From: Cristatella mucedo
Taxonomy: Eukaryota; Bryozoa; Phylactolaemata; Cristatellidae
NCBI GenBank assembly: GCA_009760855.2
Contig: WPIO01000102.1
Span: 932,001 to 996,000 of the forward strand
Direction of reading: 5' to 3'
Length of the DNA: 64,000 nt
The translations under genes were made by a program, and so were the position numbers. Shown piece after piece: positions 48,674-58,327 of this stretch (position 1 is the first letter of the stretch; each line of letters begins with the position of its first letter). Under the pieces are notes generated by a model that saw only the letters and a program-made list of their open reading frames with translations, was not told the DNA's origin and made no database searches.

Positions 48674-49399
48674 ATGTCTTTTTTAAACATGATTTTTCAG
48701 GCAGATATTTTGCTGAAAATTGTTATTACCACCTTAATTGCCATGTCTCTTATGACTTGGTCTATTTTTTTTGAAAAGTTGGTTCAGGTGAATGGCTATA
48801 ATGTAAAGGCAGATATTTTTGAAAAGAAATTTTGGTCCGGAATAATGTTGGAGGAGTTTTATGAAAAAAATAAAGCCAAAATTAAGCATCCAATTGGTGA
48901 AATATTTATTGCCGCAATGGAGGAATGGGTTTTAAGCGGCACGAATCAATCTGTTGCCGCAATAGAGTTAATTAAAAATGGCATTAGAGAGAGAATGATT
49001 GCATCTACTGATGGTGCAATGATAACGATAGAACAGCAGATGACAAGAAAGATGTCGATCTTATCGTTTTTTGCTGCTTCGGCACCATTTGTTGGTCTTT
49101 TTGGTACCGTTTGGGGTATCATGAATAGTTTTAAATCTATTGCAGCCGCAGCTAATGTTAGCTTAAGTATTGTGGCACCCGGAATAGCAGAGGCATTAAT
49201 TACTACGGCAGTTGGTATTTTTGTGGCTGTTTCGGCTTTGGCTTGTTATGCTGTTGCTTCTGGTAAGATTAATCACTTTTTGGATCGTTGTGAAAAATTT
49301 AAGCATGATGTAAACAGCATTCTTTCTAGAGAATTAGATACCTTTTCCGTAAAAAATTACAACGCTTATCAAGAAAGATTTGTGCATAAGGGCAGTTAA
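48674..49399 (+). CDS. tolQ: TolQ, inner-membrane proton-channel subunit of the Tol-Pal system
   Basis: 241 residues, three membrane helices (about 11-33, 123-148, 160-185) with the MotA/TolQ/ExbB core ASAPFVGLFGTVWGIMNSF and the helix-3 region ITTAVGIFVAVSALACY. With TolR it converts the proton gradient into outer-membrane constriction at division. First of a tight tolQ-tolR-tolA set, which favours TolQ over ExbB. Confidence 0.93.
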   Translation: MSFLNMIFQADILLKIVITTLIAMSLMTWSIFFEKLVQVNGYNVKADIFEKKFWSGIMLEEFYEKNKAKIKHPIGEIFIAAMEEWVLSGTNQSVAAIELIKNGIRERMIASTDGAMITIEQQMTRKMSILSFFAASAPFVGLFGTVWGIMNSFKSIAAAANVSLSIVAPGIAEALITTAVGIFVAVSALACYAVASGKINHFLDRCEKFKHDVNSILSRELDTFSVKNYNAYQERFVHKGS

Positions 49400-49423
49400 T
49401 TTTATGATATTAGCGCTTTAATT

Positions 49424-49834
49424 ATGTTCGGTCGTCGCCAAAAAAACAGAAGACATGGCACCCTTCCAGAAATTCAGATTACACCCTTTATTGATGTTGT
49501 ATTGGTATTGTTGATAATTTTTATGATCGCAACTCCGATGATGATTAGTGGTGTGGATGTGAGCTTGCCAGAAGGCAGTGCGGAGTTTGATAGTTCTGCA
49601 ATTAACGAACCTATAGCGGTTAGCTTAACTAAAGATAACATGCTTTATGTTGATAAAGAATTGATAGACATGAAAAGCTTTGTCTCTGCCATAAGTATTA
49701 AAACTGCTGGAAATAAAGATAGAGCGATTTTTATTAAAGGCGACAAAGAAATATCCTATGGCGAAATAATGAATATTATGCATATATTGAATAAAAATGG
49801 CTACAACAAGGCGATATTGGTAACAGAGGAGTAG
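49424..49834 (+). CDS. tolR: TolR, proton-channel partner of TolQ
   Basis: 136 residues with one N-terminal membrane helix containing the essential Asp in ITPFIDVVLVLLIIFMIATP, and a periplasmic ExbD/TolR domain ending GYNKAILVTEE. It lies 24 bp after tolQ and its stop is 2 bp from the next start. Confidence 0.94.
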   Translation: MFGRRQKNRRHGTLPEIQITPFIDVVLVLLIIFMIATPMMISGVDVSLPEGSAEFDSSAINEPIAVSLTKDNMLYVDKELIDMKSFVSAISIKTAGNKDRAIFIKGDKEISYGEIMNIMHILNKNGYNKAILVTEE

Positions 49835-49836
49835 TT

Positions 49837-50769
49837 ATGTTTGGATGGGAAAAACTTTCACGCAATCATCATTTTAAGTCGCTTTATTTTCATTTAGCTT
49901 TGGTTCTTTTTGTGTTTATTCCTTGTGCTACGGAATCTACAAAAATACCAGAAAGGAAAAATCTACAGAGCATGAAAGTTAAGATGGTTTCTGGTAAAAA
50001 ATATAACAATATGTTTGTAAGTCACTCTGCATATGTTGAAGAAAAAAAAGTTGCAAGTGTTGGTTTGGATGATTTCTTGAAAACAATAGATTTTAAAGAA
50101 CCAGCGATTCCGTCAATTAAGATGCCACGACCCTTAAAACAATCTCAATCTAGCGTTCCAAGATCAAAAAAAATTACAACCTTATTGGATGACATTATTA
50201 AAGATATTCCACAAGATAAGCCAAGAAAGCCAATTGCCAAGCAGATGCAGCAAAAACAAAAAATTAAAGATATCTTGCAATCTATAATGGAGGAAAGCAA
50301 ATCATCCACAAGTGATGTTGTTAAAAGCCAAGTTCCTGTTGATATTTCCGTTAAACAATTATCAGTTGTTGCGTCTGCTGCTAATGTGGAGCCACAAAAG
50401 GTAAAAATGCTTGATGGTTATTTTTATACCAGTGAAGTTGTGGAAAAAATTGACAGCAATAGTCTTTCTAGTGTAGATTTAATTGATGTTCAGATGCAGT
50501 ATTGTTGGAATCAATTTAGTGATCCAAGATTGATCCATCCAGATTTATATGTGTTAACAACATTATTTCTGGATAAGAGTGGAAACGTTACCAATATAGA
50601 AATTGAGCCAATGAATTATGCCGATAAAAAACTGCACAATGCCTATAAAGAAACAGTTAGAAGTGTTGTTGCGGCTGTTAGACTGTGCTCGCCTTTTAAG
50701 GGCTTGCCAGTAGGCGATTACGGCAATTGGCGCGAAGTAAATTTTAGATTTAAGCATACAAAAGATTAA
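49837..50769 (+). CDS. tolA: TolA-like energy-transducing protein
   Basis: 310 residues: an N-terminal membrane anchor (about 19-35), a long Lys/Gln-rich periplasmic helical/disordered region, and a C-terminal TonB/TolA-like domain (about 205-305: VDVQMQYCWNQFSDPR, then ELEVTT-like strands and the conserved CSPFKGLP segment). It bridges TolQR to the outer-membrane Pal complex. The middle region is shorter and less Ala-rich than in E. coli TolA. Identity rests on position and the C-terminal domain. tolB and pal are not in this window. Confidence 0.82.
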   Translation: MFGWEKLSRNHHFKSLYFHLALVLFVFIPCATESTKIPERKNLQSMKVKMVSGKKYNNMFVSHSAYVEEKKVASVGLDDFLKTIDFKEPAIPSIKMPRPLKQSQSSVPRSKKITTLLDDIIKDIPQDKPRKPIAKQMQQKQKIKDILQSIMEESKSSTSDVVKSQVPVDISVKQLSVVASAANVEPQKVKMLDGYFYTSEVVEKIDSNSLSSVDLIDVQMQYCWNQFSDPRLIHPDLYVLTTLFLDKSGNVTNIEIEPMNYADKKLHNAYKETVRSVVAAVRLCSPFKGLPVGDYGNWREVNFRFKHTKD

Positions 50770-51552
50770 ATGAAAAAACACACAATCAAGCCAAAAGTTA
50801 AAACTAGAGTTAGTCTTACTAAGGCCATGGACGAAAAAATGCAGCCCTTGTTTACCAACAACAAAACTGCATTAAAAACCGCCAAGGGCAGAAAAATAGC
50901 CTCTACAATATGGCTGCAAAGGCAACTAAACGATCCTTTTTATCAGGCCTCCAAAATAGATAAATTTCTTTCCCGTGCGGCCTATAAATTAATAGAAATA
51001 GATCACAAATATGGTATTTTTCGCCCAGAGCAAATGGTGATAGATTTAGGCTGTGCTCCTGGCAGTTGGTTACAAGTAATTTGGAACAAAATTCGTAGTA
51101 AAAACTCCAGATTAATCGGGGTAGATCTTCTGCCAGTTAATCATCAGGAAATTGTTGGCGGAGACAAATTGGGCGATAATTTATCTACTCTGTTGGGTGA
51201 TTTTACGGATCCAGAAATTTTGCAGCAATTATTAGATGTAATGGGTGGCAGAAAGGCAGACGCAATTACCAGTGATATTGCACCTAACGCAACAGGCATT
51301 CACGATGTTGATCATCTTTTGATTGTAGGAATTGCTAATCATATAATATCTTTTGCACTAAATTGCTTAAGTGATGATGGTTATTTAATTTTAAAGCTTT
51401 TTCAAGGTAGCGATCAAAATGTAGTGTTTGATAGATTGAAATCTGTTTTTAAGCAGGTACATGTAAGTAAGCCAAAGGCTTCGCGTAAAGATTCCAGTGA
51501 ATTTTATATTGTTTGCTCTGGCCTTAGGGCAAAAGAGTCAGGGTGGGCTTAG
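50770..51552 (+). CDS. rlmE: 23S rRNA U2552 2'-O-methyltransferase RlmE (FtsJ/RrmJ)
   Basis: 260 residues with a basic N-terminal extension, SAM-binding VIDLGCAPGSW, and the K-D-K-E tetrad regions (FLSRAAYKL, ITSDIAPNATG, YLILKLFQG). It methylates U2552 in the ribosomal A-loop late in 50S assembly. The ATG directly follows the tolA stop, so it is probably co-transcribed with tolQRA. No ftsH follows, unlike the common ftsJ-ftsH order. Confidence 0.95.
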   Translation: MKKHTIKPKVKTRVSLTKAMDEKMQPLFTNNKTALKTAKGRKIASTIWLQRQLNDPFYQASKIDKFLSRAAYKLIEIDHKYGIFRPEQMVIDLGCAPGSWLQVIWNKIRSKNSRLIGVDLLPVNHQEIVGGDKLGDNLSTLLGDFTDPEILQQLLDVMGGRKADAITSDIAPNATGIHDVDHLLIVGIANHIISFALNCLSDDGYLILKLFQGSDQNVVFDRLKSVFKQVHVSKPKASRKDSSEFYIVCSGLRAKESGWA

Positions 51553-51716
51553 CGAGTATGTGGCTTTTGTTTGGGCTGTGCGAGATTTTTTAAAGTTTTT
51601 AAGTTTAAATCTTGCACAGAAAACACCTTATCTAGATTTTGTAAAAATTCCCGTGTTTGATAAATTTCATCTGCAACAAACAAATATGTACCGTAATTTA
51701 CGATTGTTTTTGCCTT

Positions 51717-52592
51717 TTATTCATTCAAATCTAAACCTAAAGTAATTTCAATCATAACGTCAATTTTGCTTGTAATCGCTGTTTTGATGAATTGTTTGTA
51801 TCTTTCTCGTAGCGTTCTTTTTGCTCTGATTCCAAAAGTTCTGCCTTCAATTTCAAAGAAAAAATCAAACTCTGTGCTTTTGTCGTTTTTATCGTGTTGC
51901 TTTTTTGCATCAATACCATTTGAACTTAAAACTGAAAATATTCTGCTTTCATAATTCGTTCCTGAATCTGATATTATTGATTGATTCACAACTTTCGAAA
52001 ACATTAATATAAAAATCTGATTCGGTTCTAGACCATTTTTCTTGAATTTTATTGCAGTTTGTGAAAGATTTTCTATAAAAGTATAGGCATTTTCTGACAT
52101 AAAATTTGTCTCGCCTTTGTCAAGTTTTTCAAAAAATAACAAAGCAAGCAATGCACTGTTGACCCTTGTAGTATAAGGTTTTATTACAGAAATTCTGTCG
52201 TATTCTAAAGATAGTGGATTCATTTTTGAAAGCTTTTCAATGTCAGTACTTTCGGTAATTTTAGCCTCTTGTAAAAGTAAATCTTTAATTTGATAAAGCT
52301 TTATACTGAACACAAAAAGCTCTACATCGCTTTCATTGCGGAATCTTGCGGATATTTCTTGTATCTGTTCAAGCTTTGCATTATGTTTTTTCTTTGTTGA
52401 TTTTGAAGCAAATATTTCTTCTAATTTTTGGCTAAACAACTTTACGCTATTTTTAAGGAAATTGTATTCTTCTGTAATTTGTGCGACCTGCTGTGCGCTT
52501 GGTTTTAACTTTATGGTGTATTTTAGAAAAAAATAAAATTGCAAATTAATGTCAATTTTGTCTTTAGAAATTTGCAACTTTTGAATTTTCAT
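51717..52592 (-). CDS. Type II restriction endonuclease, EcoRII-C-like PD-(D/E)xK candidate
   Basis: 291 residues, open throughout. The N-terminal two thirds are helical and unrecognised. The C-terminal part has YESRI followed by EFDFFFEIEGRTFGIR (241-256) and AKRTLRERYKQ (257-267), the pattern of the catalytic D-x(n)-(E/x)xK centre and the (S/A)KxTLRERxKQ block seen in EcoRII-C-like nucleases. Its start overlaps the end of the cytosine methyltransferase gene by 29 bp, the expected R-M pairing. The partner is inactivated, so this nuclease is either also inactive or no longer expressed. Recognition site not predictable from sequence alone. Confidence 0.6.
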   Translation of the reverse strand: MKIQKLQISKDKIDINLQFYFFLKYTIKLKPSAQQVAQITEEYNFLKNSVKLFSQKLEEIFASKSTKKKHNAKLEQIQEISARFRNESDVELFVFSIKLYQIKDLLLQEAKITESTDIEKLSKMNPLSLEYDRISVIKPYTTRVNSALLALLFFEKLDKGETNFMSENAYTFIENLSQTAIKFKKNGLEPNQIFILMFSKVVNQSIISDSGTNYESRIFSVLSSNGIDAKKQHDKNDKSTEFDFFFEIEGRTFGIRAKRTLRERYKQFIKTAITSKIDVMIEITLGLDLNE

Positions 52593-53556
52593 AATTATGA
52601 TGGCTAAATAAATCTACATTGCGAACTTTATACTGCATTCTTGGAAGTTCTAATGACTTCTTGATTTCCGTTGCAATTGCCTTGATAACTGGAACTGAAA
52701 CAGAGTTGCCAAATTGCTTATAAGCTTGATTATCGCTTACTGAAATAATAAAATTATCGGGAAATCCCTGCAATCTTGCAGCCTCTCTTGGTGTTAATTT
52801 TCTTGGATTTTTACCTTCCTGTTCAATTAAAATTTCTGACCCGTCTTTATAATATCTTGCCGAAATAGTACTTGTATAAGATGCATGCGCATTAAATAAA
52901 GAATATCCAAAACCATTGCCTTTTTGTTTATGCTCCTTCTTTCTTCTTTGATGGCCTGCCCACAATTTATCTGAAATTGTATATTTTTCTAAAACATCAT
53001 TTTCAAGGATATTTTCAACTTTTGGCTTTATATTTAATGGTTTTGGAAATGAAAAATCTATATTTTCACGAAACCCTACAATATAAATTCTTTCTCTGTT
53101 TTGAGGAGCTCCGTAGTCTTTGGCATTTAATATTTTTGTATGAACATTGTAACCTAGTTCTTGTAATGTATTTTCAATGACTTTGTATGTTTGACCTTTG
53201 TTGTGCGTTTTTAAGCCTTTAACGTTTTCTAAAAATACAATCTTTGGTTTATGATGATTAATAATTCTAGCGATGTGAAAAAACAAAGTCCCTCGCGTGT
53301 CCTCAAAGCCTTTTTTAAGTCCTGCGTTTGAAAACGGCTGATACGGAAACCCTGCAAGTAAAATATCAAAATTAGGAATATCTTTTTCATCTATTTGCAT
53401 TATATCGCCTGCTGGTTTGTGACTGAAATTTGCCTAGTAAGTCATTTGAGCGTATTTGTCCCATTCGGATGAGAACACGCATTCGTCGAATAAATCTTGA
53501 AATCCAAGCCTTATTCCACCAATACCAGCAAATAAATCAATAAACTTAAGACCCAT
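52564..53556 (-). pseudogene. DNA (cytosine-5) methyltransferase, disabled by a nonsense codon and loss of the catalytic Cys
   Basis: The full minus-strand frame from ATG 53554-53556 would be 330 residues. Motif I DLFAGIGG (7-14) is present. A TAG at 53434-53436 replaces codon 41. After it the same frame carries motif IV as GFPYQPFS, where the invariant PCQ cysteine nucleophile is Tyr (residue 72, codon 53341-53343). Later motifs ENV (110-112), QNRER (152-156), the target-recognition region and FGNSVSVPV are intact. A shorter product could start at 53400 but would lack motif I. Even with readthrough the enzyme could not form the covalent cytosine adduct. Type II R-M context with the following nuclease gene. 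Confidence 0.85.
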
Positions 53557-53608
53557 GGAACTTCAATAAATACATTTTTTTACGAATAACAATATTGCAC
53601 TTGACAGC

Positions 53609-53636
53609 AAAACTTGATTTTTAAAGATCAAGTTTT
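53609..53636. terminator. Perfect 10-bp hairpin
   Basis: The arms AAAACTTGAT (53609-53618) and ATCAAGTTTT (53627-53636) are separated by 8 bases. The right arm ends in TTTT, as in intrinsic terminators on the + strand, and by symmetry also on the - strand. It lies just outside the R-M pair in the 53557-54064 gap. A weak 87-codon minus frame (53684-53947) in the same gap is not called. Confidence 0.45.
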
Positions 53637-54064
53637 ATGTGCTGTTTATATTAGATATTGATGGCAAAATTATTTGTACATAGCTAAAAATTTGCACCAA
53701 AAGATCTACAGCAGATGTCAAAATATAAAAATGGATTGAAGATAATTTTAATTTGTCTTATTAGCATATGTGGGCAAGCAAAGCATTTGTTTTTATGTTG
53801 AGAAGTTTTTCTTTTGTTAAAATGTTTTCCAAGAAGATTATAATATAAATCTTCATAGCTGCGATAATAATCTTCCACACCGATCTTAAAATTAAGCATA
53901 GCAATAAGCACAATAGCTATCGTCATAGATTTATCAATTTTTTGCACTTATATGTGCTGATTTTGTACGTAAAAGATAATAACCAAATTTTAGCGATTAT
54001 TTTATGCTTCCATAAAGAGTTGTGGCCTTCAGGCATGGCATTGCTTATTTAGTTTGTTTTGTGA

Positions 54065-57000
54065 ATGTTTAAAGATCTTTTTAATTTTGGCGGTGGGCTT
54101 TTTTCAAGTGTTTTTTCTACTGCTTCTAGCACTATTTTGGGTAATATAGTTAATCCAGAATTGTTAAGTTTTGCCAATACGGTTTCAGATAAAATATCTG
54201 CCCTTTCTAATTCTATTACCTCTAAAACAAATCTAAAAGATATAAATTTGCAAACCAGTACTTATGGCAGAACCATACCTATTGTTTTTGGTACTATTAG
54301 AATTGCTGGTAATGTTATGTGGGCTTCAGATATTACTACAACCAACACTAAATACAGCAATCCTTTAGGTAAAGATGCCCTGACCTCCACAACCAGCACC
54401 ACAACCATTAGAGCCTCTTTTGCTATTGCTGTATGCATGGGGGAGGTGGAAGCCATTACGGCCATTTATGTAGATTCTAAACAGATTGATTTTGGCAGTA
54501 ATGATAGTATTGTGATTTATAATGGCAGCGAAACCCAACAGCCAAGCAGCGAGATGCAGGCGCATTTACGCAATGTTGTTCCAGCATTTAGGGGTTTGTG
54601 TTATGTTGTTTTTAAAAATTTTCCTTTAGAAAATTATGGCGGAAGAATCCCGAATTTTACTTTTGATGTTAAGGCCAGGCCAAACTTAAACATGCCGCGC
54701 AGGCCGGAAAATTTAGTTAAGGCAATAAATATTATTCCAGGTAGTGGAGAGTTTGTTTATGATAGTGCAATTCAGCAGAGCTATAGTGTAAAAACAGTAA
54801 ATGGACAGACAATGCAAACTTCTGCCAAATTTTTTGTTAATTATCACAATAATAAAAATATTGCCAATTTTGTTTTGGCCACAGATCAGATGTTAAAAAC
54901 TTTCCCCCAGTTACAGTGGGCTTCTTTGGTTGTTTCTTGGTTTTGTGATTCTTTAGAGGCGCGTGATGCTAAGGTTTATCCAGCTTGCGAATTAAAAAGA
55001 ATGGTCACCGATCCTGATGCATGGTCTGTTGGTGCAAACAATAAAAACAATCCCAACACTAAAGAAATCACAAAAGATGTCGAGGGAAATCCTATTTATG
55101 GTGGCACTGTTTCTGATAGTGCCATTATTGCGGGAGTGCGTCATTTAAAATCTAAAGGTTTGAGTGTATGTTTTTATCCTATGATTTTTATGGATATGGC
55201 AACCAAGCCTTGGAGGGGTAAAATTACTTCTAATAGTCCAGATGATGTGAGAAATTTTTTTACCAAAGTTGGTGGCTATAATGAGTTTATTAATCACTAT
55301 GTTAATTTGGTAAAAAAAAATAATTTGGCTATAGATGCCTTTATAATTGGCTCTGAAATGATAGGCCTAACAAAGGTTAAAACCAACGATAACAGGTTTC
55401 CTGCTGTGGATGAATTGGTTAAGTTGGCAGCAAGCGTAAAAAGTGCACTTGGAGTGGGTGTAAAAATTATTTATGCAGCAGATTGGAGCGAATATCATCA
55501 CACGAATGGTGGTTGGTATAATTTAGATCCACTTTGGGCTTCGCCTAACATCGATATGATCGGCATAGATGCATACTTTCCTTTAACTGATGGTGCAATT
55601 AGCACTTATAGCACAGATGTAATTGTTAATGGCTGGACTTCTGGTGAGGGTTATAGTTTTTATTATTCTGATAAAGAAAGAACAAATAGAGTGAATTTGG
55701 ATTCCAAATATGCTTGGAAAAACATGCGATATTTCTGGGCAAATGAGCATATTAATCCTAATGGCATAAAAACTGCTTGGGTGCCAAAAAGCAAGAAAAT
55801 ATGGCTTACTGAATATGGCTTTCCCTCTGTTGATTGCTGCACCAATCAGCCTAATGTATTTTTTGCAAAAGATAGTGAAGATGGTGGCTTACCTAGGCTT
55901 TCTATGGGGTATATAGATTTTAGAGCACAAAAGGAGGCAATTTATGCAACAGAAATTTTTTGTAGCCAAAATACCGATATGATTGAGCGGCAATCTTTGT
56001 GGTCTTGGGATGGCCGACCTTACCCGTTTTATCCTAATTTTAGCAGTTTTTGGAAAGATGCCTACATGTGGCCCTATTCTCATACCGTTAATGGCAAACT
56101 TGGCACTGGTAATTTAGCAGATGTCGTAGCTTATTTATGCAAAGCTGCGGGCTTAAGCCCAGATGATTTTGACGTATCAGATTTGGCTATAGATTTATAT
56201 GGTTATGTAATAGATTCTAAGCAAAATATTGCTTATCATATAGCTATGCTGGGTATGATTTTTGGTTTTGATGGCTATATGCAAGATGGTAAGTTGGTGT
56301 TTAAAATGCTTTCCAACGTCAGATCTTATAATATCGTTCTAGATGACATATTGTTGGATAGCAACCAGCAGGTTTTATTTCAGCAAAATAACAACACAAA
56401 TTATGTTAATACTGTAGATAAAATAGAAATATTTTATATAGATAGAGGAAAAAATTATACGATTGGCAATGTTTACGAGCAAGATCCTAATTTTTCTGGC
56501 AATAATCCCGTAACAAATACTTATAAAGTTAACATCGCCCTTACTCAGCAAGAAGCCAAAGCCATTGCGCGTCGCCTGTTTATGCAAAGCAAATTAAATG
56601 CCAATCAATATACTTTAGCGCTGCCAATATTTTTTATTTATCTTAAGCCTTTAGATGTTCTGACGCTAACTTACAATCAGCAAAATATTGCCATCAGAAT
56701 TAGTGATATTAAGATTAATTCTGATAGTCAGATTATTGTTTCTGGTGTTGGTGAAGATTCTGCCATTTATAGAGCCGCACAAAATAAAAACTATGAAATT
56801 ATTAATAATTTATCTGCACCAAGCAACACTGCCTTGCAGCCATATGTTTTAGATTTATATGGCGTGGAAGAATATTCTTCCGAAACCACACCGGCATTAT
56901 ATTTAGCCACCGCGGTTGCAAGTGCTGATTGGGGCGGCTGCGGCGTTTATCTTTCTTTTGATAGAGGTGTAAATTATAATCTAGCCACTACAACCTCTAC

Positions 57001-57739
57001 TATTAGTGTAGTGGGAGATGCCATAATTACGCAAGTTGGCTCTATTGATTCTCGTTTTACAGATTGGAATTCTAGTATTTTGGTTTCTATTTACAGCGGC
57101 GAATCTGCTATTATTAATTCCGCTACGGAAGTTGAGTGGCGTTCTTATGTTAATTTGGCGTTAATAGGTTCGGAAGTTGTGGCCTTTAAAGAAGTTGTGC
57201 GAAATTCTGATGGCACCATGACTCTTTCTAAGTTATTACGAGGTAGATTTGGAACTCAGCAATCGGTGAATAGCCACAATGGATTAGAGAAATTTATTCT
57301 TTTAAAATATAATCTTTTAACAAAAATATATCTACCATTTACCGCCATAGGTAACGAGATTTCAGTAAAAATTATTAATAGCAATAGTTCTGTAGAAAGT
57401 GCAAATGTTATTACCTATACTCCTCGTGGTAAGAATATATCATCTTGGCCAGTGGATGAAGTTAAAATTAGCACCATAAAAACCACTGGTGATAGATTGT
57501 TATTTTGGCGTCCGCGATCCAGTGTGGAATATTCTTTTTATAACAATGGCCCAAGTGCAAAATATGCCTATTATTTGCAAATAAAACATAAAAACACAGG
57601 CAATCTTATTACCAGCAAATTGGTTATTAATAGCCCCCAATATCTATATACATCCGCAGAAGCGGCCAAAGATGGCATAATATGGGCTAACGTTACAGCT
57701 GCCGTTATTCCTGCCGTTATTCCATCTAGCGTAATTTAG
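54065..57739 (+). CDS. GTA/phage tail-tip host-specificity protein with TIM-barrel domain (ORFg15 type)
   Basis: 1224 residues. The N-terminal phage-tail region has TSTYGRTIPIVFGTIRIAGN and AVCMGEVEAITAIYVD. The middle (about 220-690) is the GTA TIM-barrel-like glycosidase domain with DAFIIGSEMIGLT, the KIIYAADWSEYHH segment, PNIDMIGIDAYFPL and WLTEYGFPSVDC. The C-terminal part is a tail-associated beta-rich domain (LRGRFGTQQSV near 1058). This is the final gene of canonical GTA clusters and recognises or degrades the recipient cell surface. Intact over 3.7 kb but isolated from the terminase and peptidase genes in the same window. Confidence 0.9.
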   Translation: MFKDLFNFGGGLFSSVFSTASSTILGNIVNPELLSFANTVSDKISALSNSITSKTNLKDINLQTSTYGRTIPIVFGTIRIAGNVMWASDITTTNTKYSNPLGKDALTSTTSTTTIRASFAIAVCMGEVEAITAIYVDSKQIDFGSNDSIVIYNGSETQQPSSEMQAHLRNVVPAFRGLCYVVFKNFPLENYGGRIPNFTFDVKARPNLNMPRRPENLVKAINIIPGSGEFVYDSAIQQSYSVKTVNGQTMQTSAKFFVNYHNNKNIANFVLATDQMLKTFPQLQWASLVVSWFCDSLEARDAKVYPACELKRMVTDPDAWSVGANNKNNPNTKEITKDVEGNPIYGGTVSDSAIIAGVRHLKSKGLSVCFYPMIFMDMATKPWRGKITSNSPDDVRNFFTKVGGYNEFINHYVNLVKKNNLAIDAFIIGSEMIGLTKVKTNDNRFPAVDELVKLAASVKSALGVGVKIIYAADWSEYHHTNGGWYNLDPLWASPNIDMIGIDAYFPLTDGAISTYSTDVIVNGWTSGEGYSFYYSDKERTNRVNLDSKYAWKNMRYFWANEHINPNGIKTAWVPKSKKIWLTEYGFPSVDCCTNQPNVFFAKDSEDGGLPRLSMGYIDFRAQKEAIYATEIFCSQNTDMIERQSLWSWDGRPYPFYPNFSSFWKDAYMWPYSHTVNGKLGTGNLADVVAYLCKAAGLSPDDFDVSDLAIDLYGYVIDSKQNIAYHIAMLGMIFGFDGYMQDGKLVFKMLSNVRSYNIVLDDILLDSNQQVLFQQNNNTNYVNTVDKIEIFYIDRGKNYTIGNVYEQDPNFSGNNPVTNTYKVNIALTQQEAKAIARRLFMQSKLNANQYTLALPIFFIYLKPLDVLTLTYNQQNIAIRISDIKINSDSQIIVSGVGEDSAIYRAAQNKNYEIINNLSAPSNTALQPYVLDLYGVEEYSSETTPALYLATAVASADWGGCGVYLSFDRGVNYNLATTTSTISVVGDAIITQVGSIDSRFTDWNSSILVSIYSGESAIINSATEVEWRSYVNLALIGSEVVAFKEVVRNSDGTMTLSKLLRGRFGTQQSVNSHNGLEKFILLKYNLLTKIYLPFTAIGNEISVKIINSNSSVESANVITYTPRGKNISSWPVDEVKISTIKTTGDRLLFWRPRSSVEYSFYNNGPSAKYAYYLQIKHKNTGNLITSKLVINSPQYLYTSAEAAKDGIIWANVTAAVIPAVIPSSVI

Positions 57740-58056
57740 TTTGATTGGCGTTGCATAAATTCAATCGTGCCAAACTTTTATCGTGCATAGTAATGCAAAT
57801 GATAGAAGTTATAACAATAAGTCGCTGTTAGCAAGCATGGATGGTGAAAAGATTCATAATTTCATAAGGAAAGGGATGAAAAAGATTATTGATAGCTATA
57901 TGACTTCTGGCATGCTGAAGATTTTTGGTTTGTGATAATTATCGGCGGCGTTTGATGTTTATGGTAGTGTGTTTTGAATGCAATATTAGCTTAAAGATAA
58001 AACATTAATTAGATAATTCTGCGTTTCATTAAAGCAGTGCTGAAGATAGCTCTATT
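57740..58056. other. Gap after the tail-tip gene
   Basis: A + strand frame without an upstream start (near 57780-57935) ends GMLKIFGL and may be a small remnant. Nothing else is recognised. Confidence 0.3.
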
Positions 58057-58327
58057 TTAAAGTTCTGGTGATAGCATAATGTATAGTGCGGCAATTATAA
58101 TCGCATCCAGCTCCTTATCTTGGTGGTTGTTTGTGGGGAATGTGGCGGCTACCTGTAAAGAACCAAGAAGGTTAGTTAGTATGATCACAAATTAGAATTA
58201 TTTTTCATGCTCCATAATGGCAATGTAGTCTGGTATGGCATTTGACGCGGTGCCAACATCATAGACCGTAGAATTGAGTTTGCATAAATATGTCATCTAG
58301 ATTAGCCAGAGATGATAAAAGTTCTAC
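58057..58327 (-). pseudogene. Decayed gene remnant, minus strand, unrecognised
   Basis: Three protein-like minus-strand pieces follow each other in different frames: VELLSSLANLDDIF, then YDVGTASNAIPDYIAIMEHE, then LLGSLQVAATFPTNNHQDKE ending at a TAA (58057-58059). Frameshifts and a stop separate them. The pieces have balanced amino-acid composition, unlike the low-complexity frames nearby. Family unknown. Confidence 0.42.

Noticed and set aside
51497-51745. 82-codon frame after rlmE
   Set aside because: It overlaps the end of rlmE in another phase, and its tail has no recognisable domain; probably chance.
53684-53947. 87-codon minus-strand frame upstream of the tail-tip gene
   Set aside because: No recognisable motif, biased composition, and poor context; could be a remnant but the evidence is too thin.
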